Shown piece after piece: positions 1 to 8,546 of a stretch of 64,000 nucleotides of DNA. Location of the stretch: the NCBI RefSeq assembly GCF_009707465.1, contig NZ_CP046120.1, positions 372,001-436,000 on the forward strand, given 5' to 3'. The notes under the pieces are model-generated. The model did not search any database. It was not told the origin of the DNA and saw only the letters and a list, made by a program, of their open reading frames with translations. Position numbers and translations under genes: made by a program. Position 1 is the stretch's first letter. Each line of letters starts with the position of its first letter. Origin of the DNA: Novosphingobium sp. Gsoil 351. Lineage in GTDB: Bacteria; Pseudomonadota; Alphaproteobacteria; Sphingomonadales; Sphingomonadaceae.

Positions 1-63
1 CTGATGCGCGCCACCGGAGGTGGGCTGCTTATCTCCGCGGTGGATGCCGAGCGCGGGCCGACC

Positions 64-564
64 ATGGCCGAGGAACCGTTTCGCGGATCCTATCGCGAGA
101 ACCGCGGGCGCGCGACGATCGTCCAGTTCCAGGCGCACATGGATTCGCTGAGCGGCCGGTTCGGCACCATCGGCGAGTTGCTCGCGGACGACCTCGAGCT
201 GCACGGCCTAGTCGCCAGCAAGCGCGACGAGAGTGCTGGCGGCGCGGCACTGACCGACGTCAATGCCCTGCGCAAAGCGGTCGCCGGCAGCGACACCATC
301 GACGACAACGCCATTCGCACCCACGCGGCGTTCGCGGAGTGGTTCGCGACCGCCCCGGCCCTGTTCCGCTATGGACTGCACAAGCTCGAACACTTCGCCA
401 TCAAGCCCCTCGAAAACGATCGCTACGAGACCGTCGCCCAGTTCGACTGGCGCGCCGAAACCCTCAACGGCGCGCGGATCGAAACCCATCAGCCGCTCAC
501 CTGGATCATGGTCGAGACCGGCGAGAAGTACATGCGTATCGAAAAGTTGCTGCCGTTCGGCTGA
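64..564 (+). CDS. NTF2/SnoaL-like protein, 5' end uncertain
   Basis: The reading frame is open from the left edge of the window, so the true start could lie outside. The ATG at 64 begins a plausible protein (MAEEPFRGSYREN); an ATG at 4 and a GTG at 40 are also in frame, and a GGAGG at 16-20 does not fit any of them well. From 64 the product is 166 aa. The conserved core (RENRGRATIVQFQAHMDSLSGRF near the N-terminus, ending in WIMVETGEKYMRIEKLLPF) resembles the cone-shaped NTF2/SnoaL fold with a C-terminal strand, a family that includes polyketide cyclases, isomerases and many proteins of unknown role. No catalytic Asp-His pair can be assigned confidently. It is followed 34 bp later by a second gene whose C-terminal half looks similar, suggesting an operon with a related function. 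Function unknown. Confidence 0.6.
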   Translation: MAEEPFRGSYRENRGRATIVQFQAHMDSLSGRFGTIGELLADDLELHGLVASKRDESAGGAALTDVNALRKAVAGSDTIDDNAIRTHAAFAEWFATAPALFRYGLHKLEHFAIKPLENDRYETVAQFDWRAETLNGARIETHQPLTWIMVETGEKYMRIEKLLPFG

Positions 565-598
565 GCTGGCGGCCAGCCGACCTAAAGGACCCGCGCCA

Positions 599-1438
599 AT
601 GGCTCCCACCGACCTCGTTCCCGAGGAACGCTTGCGTCGCAGCTACATCGTCCATGCGCTGACGGCGCAGCTCTACCGTCTGCTGGCGGCGTCCGAAGCC
701 GACCACGCCGCCGAGTTCGCCGTAGAGGGCGCCGGCCCGGGCTTGGACCCGTCCGCGATCGCGAGCCTGGCACGGTTGCTGGGCGGTAGCCGGATTACCG
801 GGTGCGAAATCGCCTTGGCGGACGACGGGACCTGGATTTTCGCGGCACGATTGGGCGAGGGGGAAGGCCCGAACAGTGCACTCGCGCCCGCCGGGCTGAT
901 CCGCGGTGTGGCCTCCGCCTGTCCTGCCGACTTACCTCAGATCCTCGAACTGCGCGCGGAACTCGGTTCCGAACCTCGGACCAGGACAGGCGCCGCCGCC
1001 GTGCTCAATGCGCGCGTGCGCGGCCTCGTCCACTACTTCTTCTCGCTGGTCGAAAACCCGTCGCGCGATCCCGTACCCTTCCATGAGCTGCTTGCTCCGA
1101 GCTTTGCACTCGATCTTGTCGATCCCCCACTGCAATCGCTGGAAGCGGTCGATGGGTGGGTAACCGTACGCCTGGCTTCGGTGGTCGCCAGCGAACACGC
1201 CATTGCGGAGATCGCCGTGGAGGCAGACGAAGGTCTACTGCGCGTGATCATGAAATCCCAGGCGCTGTTTCCCGACGGTTCGGGCGCGATCAGCCGCAAC
1301 ACTCAGCGGTGGCGGGTACGCGACGATGGACAAGGGCGTTTCCCCCGCATCGAGTCCATCGCCATCGAACGCGACGGGGTGATATTCTTCGGCCCCGCGC
1401 CCGACTATGCGCCCCGCGCGGCGCCCAGGCTTCCCTAG
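599..1438 (+). CDS. Hypothetical protein, probable NTF2-like C-terminal half
   Basis: Start chosen at the ATG at 599 (MAPTDLVPEERLRRSYIV), giving 279 aa; the frame extends further upstream but runs inside the preceding gene. The N-terminal half has no motif I recognise. The C-terminal half (about residues 140-275, from RVRGLVHYFFSLVENPS through QRWRVRDDGQGRFPRIESI) has the alternating strand pattern of NTF2/SnoaL-like proteins and resembles the preceding gene, so it may be a two-domain relative. No signal peptide or membrane segment is visible. It is convergent with the SDR gene: its stop codon overlaps that gene's stop by 4 nt. The neighbourhood (SDR, CMD-like protein, acyl-CoA synthetase) suggests catabolism of an aromatic, terpenoid or steroid-like compound, but this is inference. 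Confidence 0.65.
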   Translation: MAPTDLVPEERLRRSYIVHALTAQLYRLLAASEADHAAEFAVEGAGPGLDPSAIASLARLLGGSRITGCEIALADDGTWIFAARLGEGEGPNSALAPAGLIRGVASACPADLPQILELRAELGSEPRTRTGAAAVLNARVRGLVHYFFSLVENPSRDPVPFHELLAPSFALDLVDPPLQSLEAVDGWVTVRLASVVASEHAIAEIAVEADEGLLRVIMKSQALFPDGSGAISRNTQRWRVRDDGQGRFPRIESIAIERDGVIFFGPAPDYAPRAAPRLP

Positions 1439-2232
1439 AACCCGATACGCGCGGCCTGCCCCCCGTCCACTGGCAGGACGACACCCGTGATGAACCGCGC
1501 TTCGTCGGAGGCGAGGAAGAGCGATGCGTATGCGGTATCCCAAGCGGTGCCCATGCGATTGGCAAGGGGTACGGCGGCATTGCGCTCGGCACGTAGTTGG
1601 TCGCGATCCTTTCCGGTCCCGATGTGGTGGGATTCAATTGCCATCGGGGTGTCCAGCAGCCCGGGCATGATTGTGTTGGCGCGGATCCCGTACTTGCCAT
1701 TGCCCCAGGCAATTGCATGTGTGAGCGCGTTCACGCCTGCTTTGGAAACCTTATAGGCGATCGCCGCGACCGCCATCACGGCCGCTCCCGAGGAAATGTT
1801 GACGATCGCCCCGGCGCGCGCCTTGCGCATGTGCGGGATGACGTACTTGCAGGTCATCCACATCCCCTTAAGATTGACCGCCATGATCGTGTCCCAGTTG
1901 TCGGCTTCGAGCGACGACACTCCCCCATCGCCGAGCCCGATCCCGACGTTGTTCTGAAGGATGTCGATCCGCCCGTAGTGCTCGATGCAGGTGGCCGCGA
2001 TTGCGGCACAATCATTTTCGCTCGTGATGTCGGCGCGCAGCGTGCTCGCGATGCCTCCCTCGTTCGCGATCATCGCCATCGTCTCGGCAGCCGAGCCTTC
2101 ATCCCGATCGACAAGCAGTACGCTTGCGCCCTCGCGAGCGAATAGCAGCGCCGTCGCTCGCCCGTTTCCGATCGTGTCGCCGGGGGTCTGTCCGGCTCCG
2201 ACCACGATCGCAATCTTGTCCTTGAGCCGCAT
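1435..2232 (-). CDS. SDR-family NAD(P)-dependent oxidoreductase
   Basis: A 265-aa classical short-chain dehydrogenase/reductase. Visible elements: the Rossmann entry strand IAIVVGAGQ at residues 7-15, with an unusually stretched glycine loop running to G22/G24; the acidic residues VDRDEG near 41-46 after beta-2, which favour NAD(H); NNVG at 94-97 in place of the usual NNAG; and the catalytic set N120, S147/S148, Y160 and K164 (YKVSK). The C-terminal LPVDGGQAA is typical of the family. It probably oxidises a hydroxyl group or reduces a ketone in the cytosol; the substrate cannot be read from the sequence. It is transcribed opposite to its neighbours and diverges from the CMD-like gene, with about 150 bp between the two starts that should hold both promoters. 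Confidence 0.92.
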   Translation of the reverse strand: MRLKDKIAIVVGAGQTPGDTIGNGRATALLFAREGASVLLVDRDEGSAAETMAMIANEGGIASTLRADITSENDCAAIAATCIEHYGRIDILQNNVGIGLGDGGVSSLEADNWDTIMAVNLKGMWMTCKYVIPHMRKARAGAIVNISSGAAVMAVAAIAYKVSKAGVNALTHAIAWGNGKYGIRANTIMPGLLDTPMAIESHHIGTGKDRDQLRAERNAAVPLANRMGTAWDTAYASLFLASDEARFITGVVLPVDGGQAARIGF

Positions 2233-2383
2233 GAGCGCCCTCCCTGCGCCGCCCCGAATAGCCTCTGGCGCTCATGCCGGGGATGGAAATCCGCAATAGC
2301 GGCTATTCGCACAATCAATTTCGGCGATGCTTCCACTAGCTTCGCTTGGCTGGCACCACATTTGGAATAGAGGGAGAGCCGCG

Positions 2384-2938
2384 ATGATTGAAGGCCGTGT
2401 GCAGCCCCTGCGGCCGGAGGAACTGAGCGACGAGCAACGAACCTTTCTCGCGCCGTTCAGCGATGCCAAGGGGCGCTTTCACAACATTTTCGGAGTGCTC
2501 GTCCGCCATCTCCCGCTGTTGCGGGCATGGCGTGATTTCGGCGTCTATACCATGCAGGGATCCCGGGTTCCGCCACGCATGCGCGAGGCGCTGATCCTGC
2601 GCGCCGCAGCCAACCGCAGATGTGCGTATGAATGGCACCATCATGTTCGCATCGGTCGCTCCGTGGGACTAAGCGACGCCGAGATCGCGGCGATCGAGCT
2701 GAGTGAGGCTACCGGGGATCCTGATCTTGATCTTGCCGTACGCGCCGCCGACGAACTTGAGCGCGATGCAACTGTATCGTCCTCGGTATGGAAGGACCTG
2801 TGCACGCGGCTTGAGCTCGAGGGCGCTATGGACGCGGTATTCACGGTTGGCGCTTACACCGCCTTGGCGATGGGCCTTAACGGTTGCGGGGTGATGATCG
2901 AGAGCCGCGGACCTCGCACAGCAGCCGGCGACGCATGA
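2384..2938 (+). CDS. Carboxymuconolactone decarboxylase (AhpD-like) family protein
   Basis: A 184-aa protein. The start at 2384 is supported by an AGGGAGA ribosome site at 2371-2377. It has the family signature: RVPPRMREALILRAA followed by CAYEWHHHV, in which a Cys, a Glu and a His lie on the helix that forms the active site in AhpD/CMD proteins, and the later SSSVWKDLC and FTVGAYTALAMGLN helices. Only one of the two cysteines of the AhpD CXXC pair is present, so a thiol-disulfide peroxidase role is less likely than the CMD-like or unknown role seen in many catabolic clusters. The stop codon overlaps the start of the acyl-CoA synthetase (ATGA at 2935-2938), so the two are translationally coupled. 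Cytosolic; substrate unknown. Confidence 0.87.
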   Translation: MIEGRVQPLRPEELSDEQRTFLAPFSDAKGRFHNIFGVLVRHLPLLRAWRDFGVYTMQGSRVPPRMREALILRAAANRRCAYEWHHHVRIGRSVGLSDAEIAAIELSEATGDPDLDLAVRAADELERDATVSSSVWKDLCTRLELEGAMDAVFTVGAYTALAMGLNGCGVMIESRGPRTAAGDA

Positions 2939-4646
2939 CCTGGCCTGCCGCCTCGCTCGAAGCAATCGAGAGCGAACTCTGTCAGCCTGGATCGCCTTTC
3001 GAGATGGAGACGCTTTCCATCCGCGGAATTCCGACCCGTACCTGGAAGCACGCGCCCCCTTCAATCCGCGAACTTGTCTGCTCATCGCGTGGCCACGGTG
3101 AAAGACTTGCAACCGTTTTCGGCGACGACCGCGTGACCTTCGAAATGCAATATCGCGCGATCGCGTCGCTGGCACGGTTCCTGAGTGCGCGTGGGATTGG
3201 CAAGGGCGATCGTGTCGCGCTGTGCGCATCGAACGCGCCCGAATGGCCGGTCGCGTTTTTCGCGATCACGTCGCTTGGCGCGGTCGTGGTGCCGCTCAAC
3301 GCTTGGTGGACCGCGGAGGAACTGGTCTATGGGCTCTCGGACTCCGGCGCCGTTGCACTTGTCGTAGATGGCACGCGGTGGACTCTGATCGCGCCGCATT
3401 GCGCCCGAAACCCAAGGGTTGCTACCGTCGTCGTCTTCCGCGGCGAAGCCACTTCCTCGGCCAAATACGAATCGCTCGAGAGCCTATTGGGTCCGCCGTC
3501 CGCCTGGGATATGCTTCCCGACGACCCGCTCCCGGACACGCCGCTTTCCCCCGAGGATGATGCGACCCTGTTCTACACCAGCGGGACGACGGGCTTACCT
3601 AAGGCAGCGATCGGCTCGCACCGCAACATCATGACCAATATCGTCTCGGCTTCCTATGTCGCGGCCCGAACGGTCCGGCGGCGCGGTGAGCCGTTGCCCT
3701 CGCCTTCACCCCGGACTGGGTTGATCATTACCCCGCTCTTTCACGTTACCGCGTGCAGCGCCAATCTGATGGGAGCGACGGCCGCGGGGCACACGAGCAT
3801 TTACATGCGCAAGTGGGACGCGCTCGAGGCCATGGAAATCATCGAGCGCGAAAAGGTCCAAGCCACGGGGGCGTTCCGACGATCGCCTGGCAGCTGCTCG
3901 AGCATCCCGAACGGCACCGCTTCGACCTCTCGAGCCTCGATTCCATCGGCTACGGCGGTGCACCTGCCGCGCCCGAACTGGTGCGCCGCATTAGGGAGGA
4001 GTTTGGCGCGATGCCCGCGAACGGCTGGGGCATGACCGAAACCATGGCGACCGTCACCAGTCACGCCGCGGAAGATTACTTGGAGCGACCAGAAAGTTGC
4101 GGTCCGCCCGTTCCCGTGGCCGAACTGCGCATCGTTGCCGAGGACGGTCGAACCGACCTTCCCGTCGGTGCGATTGGGGAACTCTGGGCGAAAGGCCCAC
4201 AGGTTGTCCGCGGCTATTGGAACCGTCCGGACGATACCGCCGCGACGTTCGTTGACGGCTGGGTCCGCACCGGCGACATCGCCCGTCTCGATGAAGAGGG
4301 ATTTTGTTACATAGTGGATCGCGCGCGTGACATGATCATCCGCGGCGGCGAAAACATCTATTCGATTGAAATTGAAAATGCCCTCTACTCACATCCCTGG
4401 GTCGGCGATGCCGCACTGGTCGCCCTGCCCGACAAGGTTGCGGGCGAGTTGCCCGCTGCGGTCGTGCATCTGATTGAAGGCAGATCCATGGACCCGGGGG
4501 AGCTTCAGAACTGGGTACGAGAAAGGGTGGGAGCCTTTAAGACGCCTGTCCGTGTGATTTTCCTGCACGGGCTACTTCCGCGAAACGCGAGCGGGAAGAT
4601 CCTCAAAAAAGAGCTCATAAAGCTCTTCGCCTCCGACACAGCCTGA
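2935..4646 (+). pseudogene. Class I AMP-dependent acyl-CoA synthetase/ligase, frameshifted
   Basis: Adenylate-forming CoA ligase of about 570 residues if the frame is restored; it would activate a carboxylic acid via acyl-AMP to acyl-CoA. The first segment (2935 to about 3870) contains the phosphate-binding loop LFYTSGTTGLPKAA. The second segment, in another frame (about 3872-4646), contains GWGMTETMATV, the hinge VRTGDIARLDEEGF, RDMIIRGGENIYSIEIEN and the C-terminal catalytic lysine region NASGKILKKEL. The two halves join seamlessly if one G is added to the five-G run at 3867-3871 (VQATG then GVPTIAW). The rest of the frame shows no decay, so this is either a recent inactivation or a homopolymer sequencing error. 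It is coupled to the CMD-like gene by ATGA overlap. Substrate unknown. Confidence 0.85.
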
Positions 4647-4822
4647 ATCTCCGACCGACCGGTAGGGAACGGCCGCTTTCGGGATCCGCAATTTCGGGGC
4701 CGGACGACAGCAATGAAGGCGCAAAGCGGACTAAGCTTGCAACCGGGTTCCTCTTAGCCGCCACTTAAGCCGCGAGCTGGGTGAGTCCGCCAGTTGAAGT
4801 TCGCGCATCTGCAGCGGCGCGT
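4647..4822. other. Intergenic segment and end of an interrupted reading frame
   Basis: Between the acyl-CoA synthetase stop and the IS element. CCGCTTT at about 4672-4678 and AAAGCGG at about 4723-4729 could pair and serve as a weak terminator with a long loop. Read on the minus strand, the right part encodes a short C-terminal-looking peptide (LLRAAADARTSTGG and a stop), which becomes continuous with the helix-turn-helix fragment at 6253-6350 if the IS and one target copy are removed and a shift is allowed. Confidence 0.4.
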
Positions 4823-4830
4823 AGCAGCGC
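4823..4830. repeat. Target-site duplication, left copy
   Basis: AGCAGCGC, identical to 6253-6260 on the other side of the IS256-family element. Confidence 0.7.
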
Positions 4831-6252
4831 GATCGTGCCCCACCGCGTGGTGTAGGTTCGCCGGCGTAGCCCTGGCGATCTCCGGTCAAGGCCGGATTGG
4901 TCAGGCGGCCATTGCGGGCAGCTTGACCAGGGGATCATCGCCTAATTGGGCGACGCTTTCCAGTGTCATGTAGCGGCAGCGCTGGACCGCGTACTCATCG
5001 TTCTGCTCGAGCAGGATCGCGCCGACGAGACGGATGATGGCATCCTCATCGGGGAAGATCCCGACAACGTCGGTGCGTCGCTTGATTTCGCCGTTGAGAC
5101 GCTCGAGCGGGTTGGTCGAGTGGAGCTTGGTGCGGTGCTGGGCCGGGAAGCTCATGTAGGCGAGGACGTCCTGCTCGGCGTTGTCCATGAGCGCAGCGAG
5201 CTTGGGGACCGTGGGCCGGAGCTGGTCGGCGACCTTGCGCCACTGGACCTTGGCGTCCTCGGCGCTCTCCTGGGCGAAGGCGGTGGCGATGAACGCCGAG
5301 ACGACCCGGCGCCCGCTTCGGCCGGCATGTGCCAGCGCGTTGCGGGCGAAGTGAACGCGACATCTTTGCCAGGTGGCGCTGAACACGCGCGAGACCGACG
5401 CCTTGATGCCTTCATGCGCATCCGAGATGACCAGCTTGATGCCGCGCAGGCCGCGCCGCGCGAGCGAACGCAGGAAGTCGGTCCAGAACACCTCGGCTTC
5501 GGATGGGCCGACCGCCATGCCCAGCACCTCGCGGCGGCCATCGGAGTTGACGCCCACCGCGACGATCACCGCGACCGAGACGATGCGTCCGGCCTGGCGT
5601 TGCTTCACGTAGGTGGCGTCGATCCAGAGATACGGCCAGTCTCCCTCGAGCGGCCGCTCGAGGAAGGCCTTTACCCGGCCGTCGATCTCCTGGCACAGCC
5701 GGCTGACCTGGCTCTTGGAGATCCCGCTCATCCCCATTGCCTTGACCAGGTCGTCGACCGAGCGCGTCGAGATTCCCTGGATATAGGCCTCCTGGATGAC
5801 CGCGGTCAGCGCCTTCTCGGACAGCCGCCGGGGTTCGAGGAAGCAGGGGAAGTAGCTTCCCGTCCTGAGCTTGGGGATCCGCAACTCGACCGTGCCAGCC
5901 CGCGTCTCCCAGTCGCGGTCGCGGTACCCGTTTCGTTGCGCCAGTCGCGCAGCGCTCTTCTCGCCGTAGCCTGCGCCGGTCCGCTCGCCGACCTCGAGCT
6001 CCATCAGGCGCTCGGCGGCAAATCCAATCATGTCGCGCAGAAAGTCCGCATCCGGGCTCTTTCCCAACAGCGCGCGCAGGTCCATCTTGTCCTCGGTCAT
6101 CGGTTGTCTCCGTAAGATTGATTGGCAAACCAACCTTACCAGAAGTCGCCGATGACCACCCGCGCAGCTGACCGCCCGCTACAGCGCTTTGGGGAGCGCG
6201 CGGCCGGTCAGCTACGCTACCGCCGAGCTACACCACGCCCGGGGGCACGACC
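4831..6252 (-). mobile_element. IS256-family insertion sequence with 8-bp target duplication
   Basis: A 1422-bp element. Left end GATCGTGCCCC at 4831 and right end (reverse complement from 6252) GGTCGTGCCCC form imperfect terminal inverted repeats of about 26 bp, including an exactly matching GCGTGGTGTAG block. The flanks carry the direct repeat AGCAGCGC (4823-4830 and 6253-6260), the size of target duplication expected for this family. It encodes one transposase on the minus strand. The transposase frame is intact, so the copy may be active. Confidence 0.85.
4901..6100 (-). CDS. IS256-family transposase
   Basis: A 399-aa DDE transposase of the mutator/IS256 type. The start is placed at [12 protein letters not shown] because GGAGA lies just upstream; a longer in-frame version starting at 6133 lacks such a site. 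Expected motifs are present: the N-terminal DNA-binding part ([37 protein letters not shown]), the first catalytic Asp in LWIDATYVK, the second in VISDAHEG, the [11 protein letters not shown] block, and the C-terminal [13 protein letters not shown] segment that holds the catalytic Glu. Length is normal for the family (about 400 aa). It lies between terminal inverted repeats at 4831 and 6252. It acts on its own element ends; no accessory genes are carried. Confidence 0.96.
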   Translation of the reverse strand: MTEDKMDLRALLGKSPDADFLRDMIGFAAERLMELEVGERTGAGYGEKSAARLAQRNGYRDRDWETRAGTVELRIPKLRTGSYFPCFLEPRRLSEKALTAVIQEAYIQGISTRSVDDLVKAMGMSGISKSQVSRLCQEIDGRVKAFLERPLEGDWPYLWIDATYVKQRQAGRIVSVAVIVAVGVNSDGRREVLGMAVGPSEAEVFWTDFLRSLARRGLRGIKLVISDAHEGIKASVSRVFSATWQRCRVHFARNALAHAGRSGRRVVSAFIATAFAQESAEDAKVQWRKVADQLRPTVPKLAALMDNAEQDVLAYMSFPAQHRTKLHSTNPLERLNGEIKRRTDVVGIFPDEDAIIRLVGAILLEQNDEYAVQRCRYMTLESVAQLGDDPLVKLPAMAA

Positions 6253-6260
6253 AGCAGCGC
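6253..6260. repeat. Target-site duplication, right copy
   Basis: AGCAGCGC, identical to 4823-4830 on the left side of the IS256-family element. Confidence 0.7.
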
Positions 6261-6350
6261 AGGCGGACCGGTAAAAAATGCCCGTGGAACGTGGGCTTGC
6301 AGATCCCGAGCACCCGCGCGATCTCGATCGGCTAGCTCCGTAAGCGAACT
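6253..6350 (-). pseudogene. Helix-turn-helix gene remnant split by the IS element
   Basis: On the minus strand about 6302-6325 encodes EIARVLGI, followed by CKPTFHGHF. This is the classic helix-turn-helix spelling seen in small phage or transposon DNA-binding proteins and terminase small subunits. There is no good start upstream. A poly-A/T run near 6272-6279 may mark a frameshift, after which TGPPALLRAAADARTS would continue across the IS insertion point. I read it as a broken gene whose tail lies at about 4760-4822. Short, so confidence is modest. Confidence 0.4.
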
Positions 6351-7114
6351 ATAGATTGATTAGATTGGATTTTTCCCAATCACTCTGGTTCTCGGGGGAC
6401 GCCCTTTCGCGCGACGGCAGGAACGGCAGTCCGAAAAGGTCAGTCGCGCCCTCCAAAATCTCCATTCCCACGAAAAAAATCTCCGAATGGCGGGGTAGGC
6501 GGTTACCGGGCCGACCCTGCCCAGACTTTTGACCACCCCCCTCCCCTTCAGCTGCGAAAGGTAGGCTCCTTCTGCAGGGGCACTGACGGCTGTGCCGCTT
6601 TCCTGTTGCGGCAAACTTGGATATTTTTCGCTGCATCGTGGCGGTGGCGGTCGGTTGGGTCCTATCGCGCCGCATTTCGATGAGTTTTGAGCCTCGCTGA
6701 TCTTTATGACAATCCAGCGAGAACCGCCAAATCGGCCCATTTCCGCCATCGTTTGCGCTCCAGTGGAAGTATCTTCGACAGCGCGGTTTTGGGGACTCGG
6801 AGGGGAATTCTTCGCGAGTGATGTTCGACCGAGCGGCTTTATTACAAGACTTTGCGTCCACTCTCCTCGAGTGGAATGAGAGCTAGTGGAACGGTGGAAC
6901 TCAGATTGAGGTAACTCCCGTACGGAAATGCAGTCTGCTTTTACTGGCAGGAGGATGCAGAATTCGAGCTCCGACCCATCCAATTCCCCATAAACCAATA
7001 CGAATATTGGGTAATCTCCCATCCAAACCCACAGCAACACGGCTATCCACCCAGTGGGCGAAGGAGGGCAAGCTATAGGAAAGGAGAACGGAAGTATCAT
7101 TTCTATTTAGTATT
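6351..7114. other. Gene-poor segment of the integrative element
   Basis: About 760 bp of lower GC than its surroundings. Two long overlapping minus-strand frames (6349-6861 and 6360-7100) exist, but both have amino-acid make-up unlike real proteins (Arg/Pro/Ser-rich, no recognisable motif) and no ribosome site, so I do not call them. One short minus-strand peptide near 6350-6470 (MEILEGATDLFGLPFLPS) with GGGA upstream might be real. The stretch around 6470-6545, read on the minus strand (GGTGGTCAAAAGTCTGGG, then a GC-rich block and a T7 run), reminds me of sequence often found just upstream of phage terminase small-subunit genes; this is from memory and unverified. Confidence 0.45.
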
Positions 7115-7771
7115 TTATCGAGCATTACCCAAGTCGTTTGTTAGGTTGTCGCGCAAACGGATTCCCTGCCAAAATGTGCCGTTTGAGTGCCGCCTCGTGA
7201 ACCCGATCAAGTTCAGCGCCTGTACGAACCGCTTGTTGCTCATGGGCTTCGCCGCGGTGCTCGAGACCCACCCGAGATAGGCGTCGTAGAGCACAGAGGA
7301 CTTGGTTCGTGCCGCGCTCTCGGGCGCAAACTCGGCGGCGCACTCCGAAAGGAATTGCCTCACGTGCGCTTCGGCGCAGATCGAGTCGATCGCGAGCGCG
7401 GGTTTAATCAGGCGACAGCCGGTTCTAGTGACTCGCCCGTTGCTGTCCCGCGAAGGCGCTAAGCCGATCTTTGTGAGGCTTCGGGCAAAGCGCGCGTGGG
7501 GCTGGCGCTCGTCGCGGGAAACGCCCTGCAGCCGGCACCACTGAAGATACGAGAACAGCAGATCGTCTTCGTCCTCGTTGGCTGTCAGGTCGCTGCGGTC
7601 AATCGTCCGATCAAACCACTCGCGGAATGAGCTCGAGCGATCCTTCGCCTTGAGAATTGCGTCAGCGGCTTGCTTGAGCAGTTCGACACGCGATGACCAG
7701 ACCAGGCTAGCAAGGCGCGACTGTGGGGCAACAAGCAGTGAAAACCCTTCCTCGATGGCAATCTCAACCAT
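7115..7771 (-). CDS. Primase-like protein with C-terminal winged-helix domain
   Basis: A 218-aa protein. The ATG at 7771 (MVEIAIEEGFSLL) overlaps the alpA stop by 8 nt, supporting this start and coupled translation. The C-terminal part (from about residue 140: VRQFLSECAAEFAPES, SVLYDAYLGWVS, NKRFVQALNLIGFTRRHSNG, WQGIRL) matches the winged-helix module found at the end of D5/P4-type phage and plasmid primases, where it recognises the replication origin or substrate DNA. The N-terminal 130 residues (DRSSSFREWFDRTIDRSD, SYLQWCRLQGVSRDERQ) carry a second, weaker copy of a similar pattern. There is no helicase P-loop, so this is not a full primase-helicase: either a truncated form or a stand-alone DNA-binding protein. 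Next to alpA and an integrase, it probably serves element replication or control. Confidence 0.6.
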   Translation of the reverse strand: MVEIAIEEGFSLLVAPQSRLASLVWSSRVELLKQAADAILKAKDRSSSFREWFDRTIDRSDLTANEDEDDLLFSYLQWCRLQGVSRDERQPHARFARSLTKIGLAPSRDSNGRVTRTGCRLIKPALAIDSICAEAHVRQFLSECAAEFAPESAARTKSSVLYDAYLGWVSSTAAKPMSNKRFVQALNLIGFTRRHSNGTFWQGIRLRDNLTNDLGNAR

Positions 7772-7970
7772 CCGACATCTCACTCGCGTCGCGCTCCGCG
7801 ATGCGCTGACTAATCCATTCGGAGATTTCATTGTCGGGCCAGGCCACCACGCGGCCGCCGAGTTTTACGGGGGCTGGGAATCTCCCCATTCCCAAGAGTG
7901 AATAGATCCGCGACCGGGAAAGTCCTGTGCGGTTGATTACGGCCGGCAGGCGAAGCAGTGAGTGGGTCAT
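7764..7970 (-). CDS. AlpA-family (MerR-like) transcriptional regulator / excisionase
   Basis: A 68-aa protein that is almost entirely a winged helix-turn-helix: LLRLPAVINRTGLSRSRIYS, then MGRFPAPVKLGGRVVAWPDNEI and a terminal helix WISQRIAERD. This spelling is characteristic of AlpA/prophage CP4-57 type regulators, which switch on the integrase or act as excisionases in cryptic prophages and satellites. A GAGGGA ribosome site lies just before the ATG at 7970. The stop overlaps the start of the next gene. The upstream inverted repeat at 7971-7997 is a candidate self-binding site. Confidence 0.9.
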   Translation of the reverse strand: MTHSLLRLPAVINRTGLSRSRIYSLLGMGRFPAPVKLGGRVVAWPDNEISEWISQRIAERDASEMSDG

Positions 7971-7997
7971 ACCGTCCCTCGTGGTGTTTTGGACGGT
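7971..7997. promoter_or_regulatory. Inverted repeat upstream of alpA
   Basis: ACCGTCC (7971-7977) and GGACGGT (7991-7997) form perfect 7-bp arms around a 13-bp centre immediately before the alpA start codon. It could be an autoregulatory operator or a hairpin in the leader. Its position over the ribosome site would favour repression. Confidence 0.4.
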
Positions 7998-8018
7998 GAT
8001 GGAATTAACGCACGAGTC

Positions 8019-8546
8019 CTATTCCGCCGTCCGCCGCCTGTGGCTTAGCGAGCGGATTTCCAGCTCGGGGAATGCGAGCGCGAGTTCCATCCAATGCGGG
8101 GCCGGATCCAGGCGGAGACCGCAGTCCTCGATATCGCCGGCGAGCAGCTTGCGAACGGTGGTGCGCGCATCGGTGACGACGGTGGTACCGACGCCGAACC
8201 TGGTCTCGGCTGCATCGATGATGTCACCGATCGGTGTATCAGGACGGTCGCGCGCAGTGCGCTCGACGTAAATCCCGATCTCTATCGTGCGATGGTCCAG
8301 TCTGGCGTCTTGCAGCGAGCCCTTTTCGCCAGGTCGGCGCCCTTTGCTGAACAAGTGGTAGCGCGCCTCCGGATCGCGGCGAATCATTTGCACCAACAGG
8401 CTGCGAAGTTCGTCGTCCAGCTCGCAACCGGCCTTGAGCCAGCGAGCGAACCCTTCAAGGTCGCCATTGTTCAACGCGCCGACCGGGCCGATGGACGGAG
8501 GCGAACCGTCGTCATTCACCACGACGCGACCGTTGCTGGCTAGCAT
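8019..8546 (-). CDS. Hypothetical protein of the integrative element
   Basis: A 175-aa protein I do not recognise. It starts inside the 3' end of the integrase (35-nt overlap), which supports co-transcription. It contains FARWLKAGCELDDELRSLL near residues 33-51, LFSKGRRPGEKG in the middle, a segment VTDARTTVRKLLAGDIE that could be helical, and an Arg-rich tail (RSLSHRRRTAE). There is no signal peptide or membrane segment. Similar-sized proteins of unknown role are often found between integrase and alpA in proteobacterial islands. Confidence 0.6.
   Translation of the reverse strand: MLASNGRVVVNDDGSPPSIGPVGALNNGDLEGFARWLKAGCELDDELRSLLVQMIRRDPEARYHLFSKGRRPGEKGSLQDARLDHRTIEIGIYVERTARDRPDTPIGDIIDAAETRFGVGTTVVTDARTTVRKLLAGDIEDCGLRLDPAPHWMELALAFPELEIRSLSHRRRTAE

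Noticed and set aside
4946..6115. Plus-strand frame of 389 codons opposite the transposase
   Set aside because: Shadow of the IS256 transposase; no motif.
6360..7100. Minus-strand frame of 246 codons in the gene-poor segment
   Set aside because: Composition and periodicity not protein-like, no motif, and an overlapping frame of similar quality; more likely non-coding.
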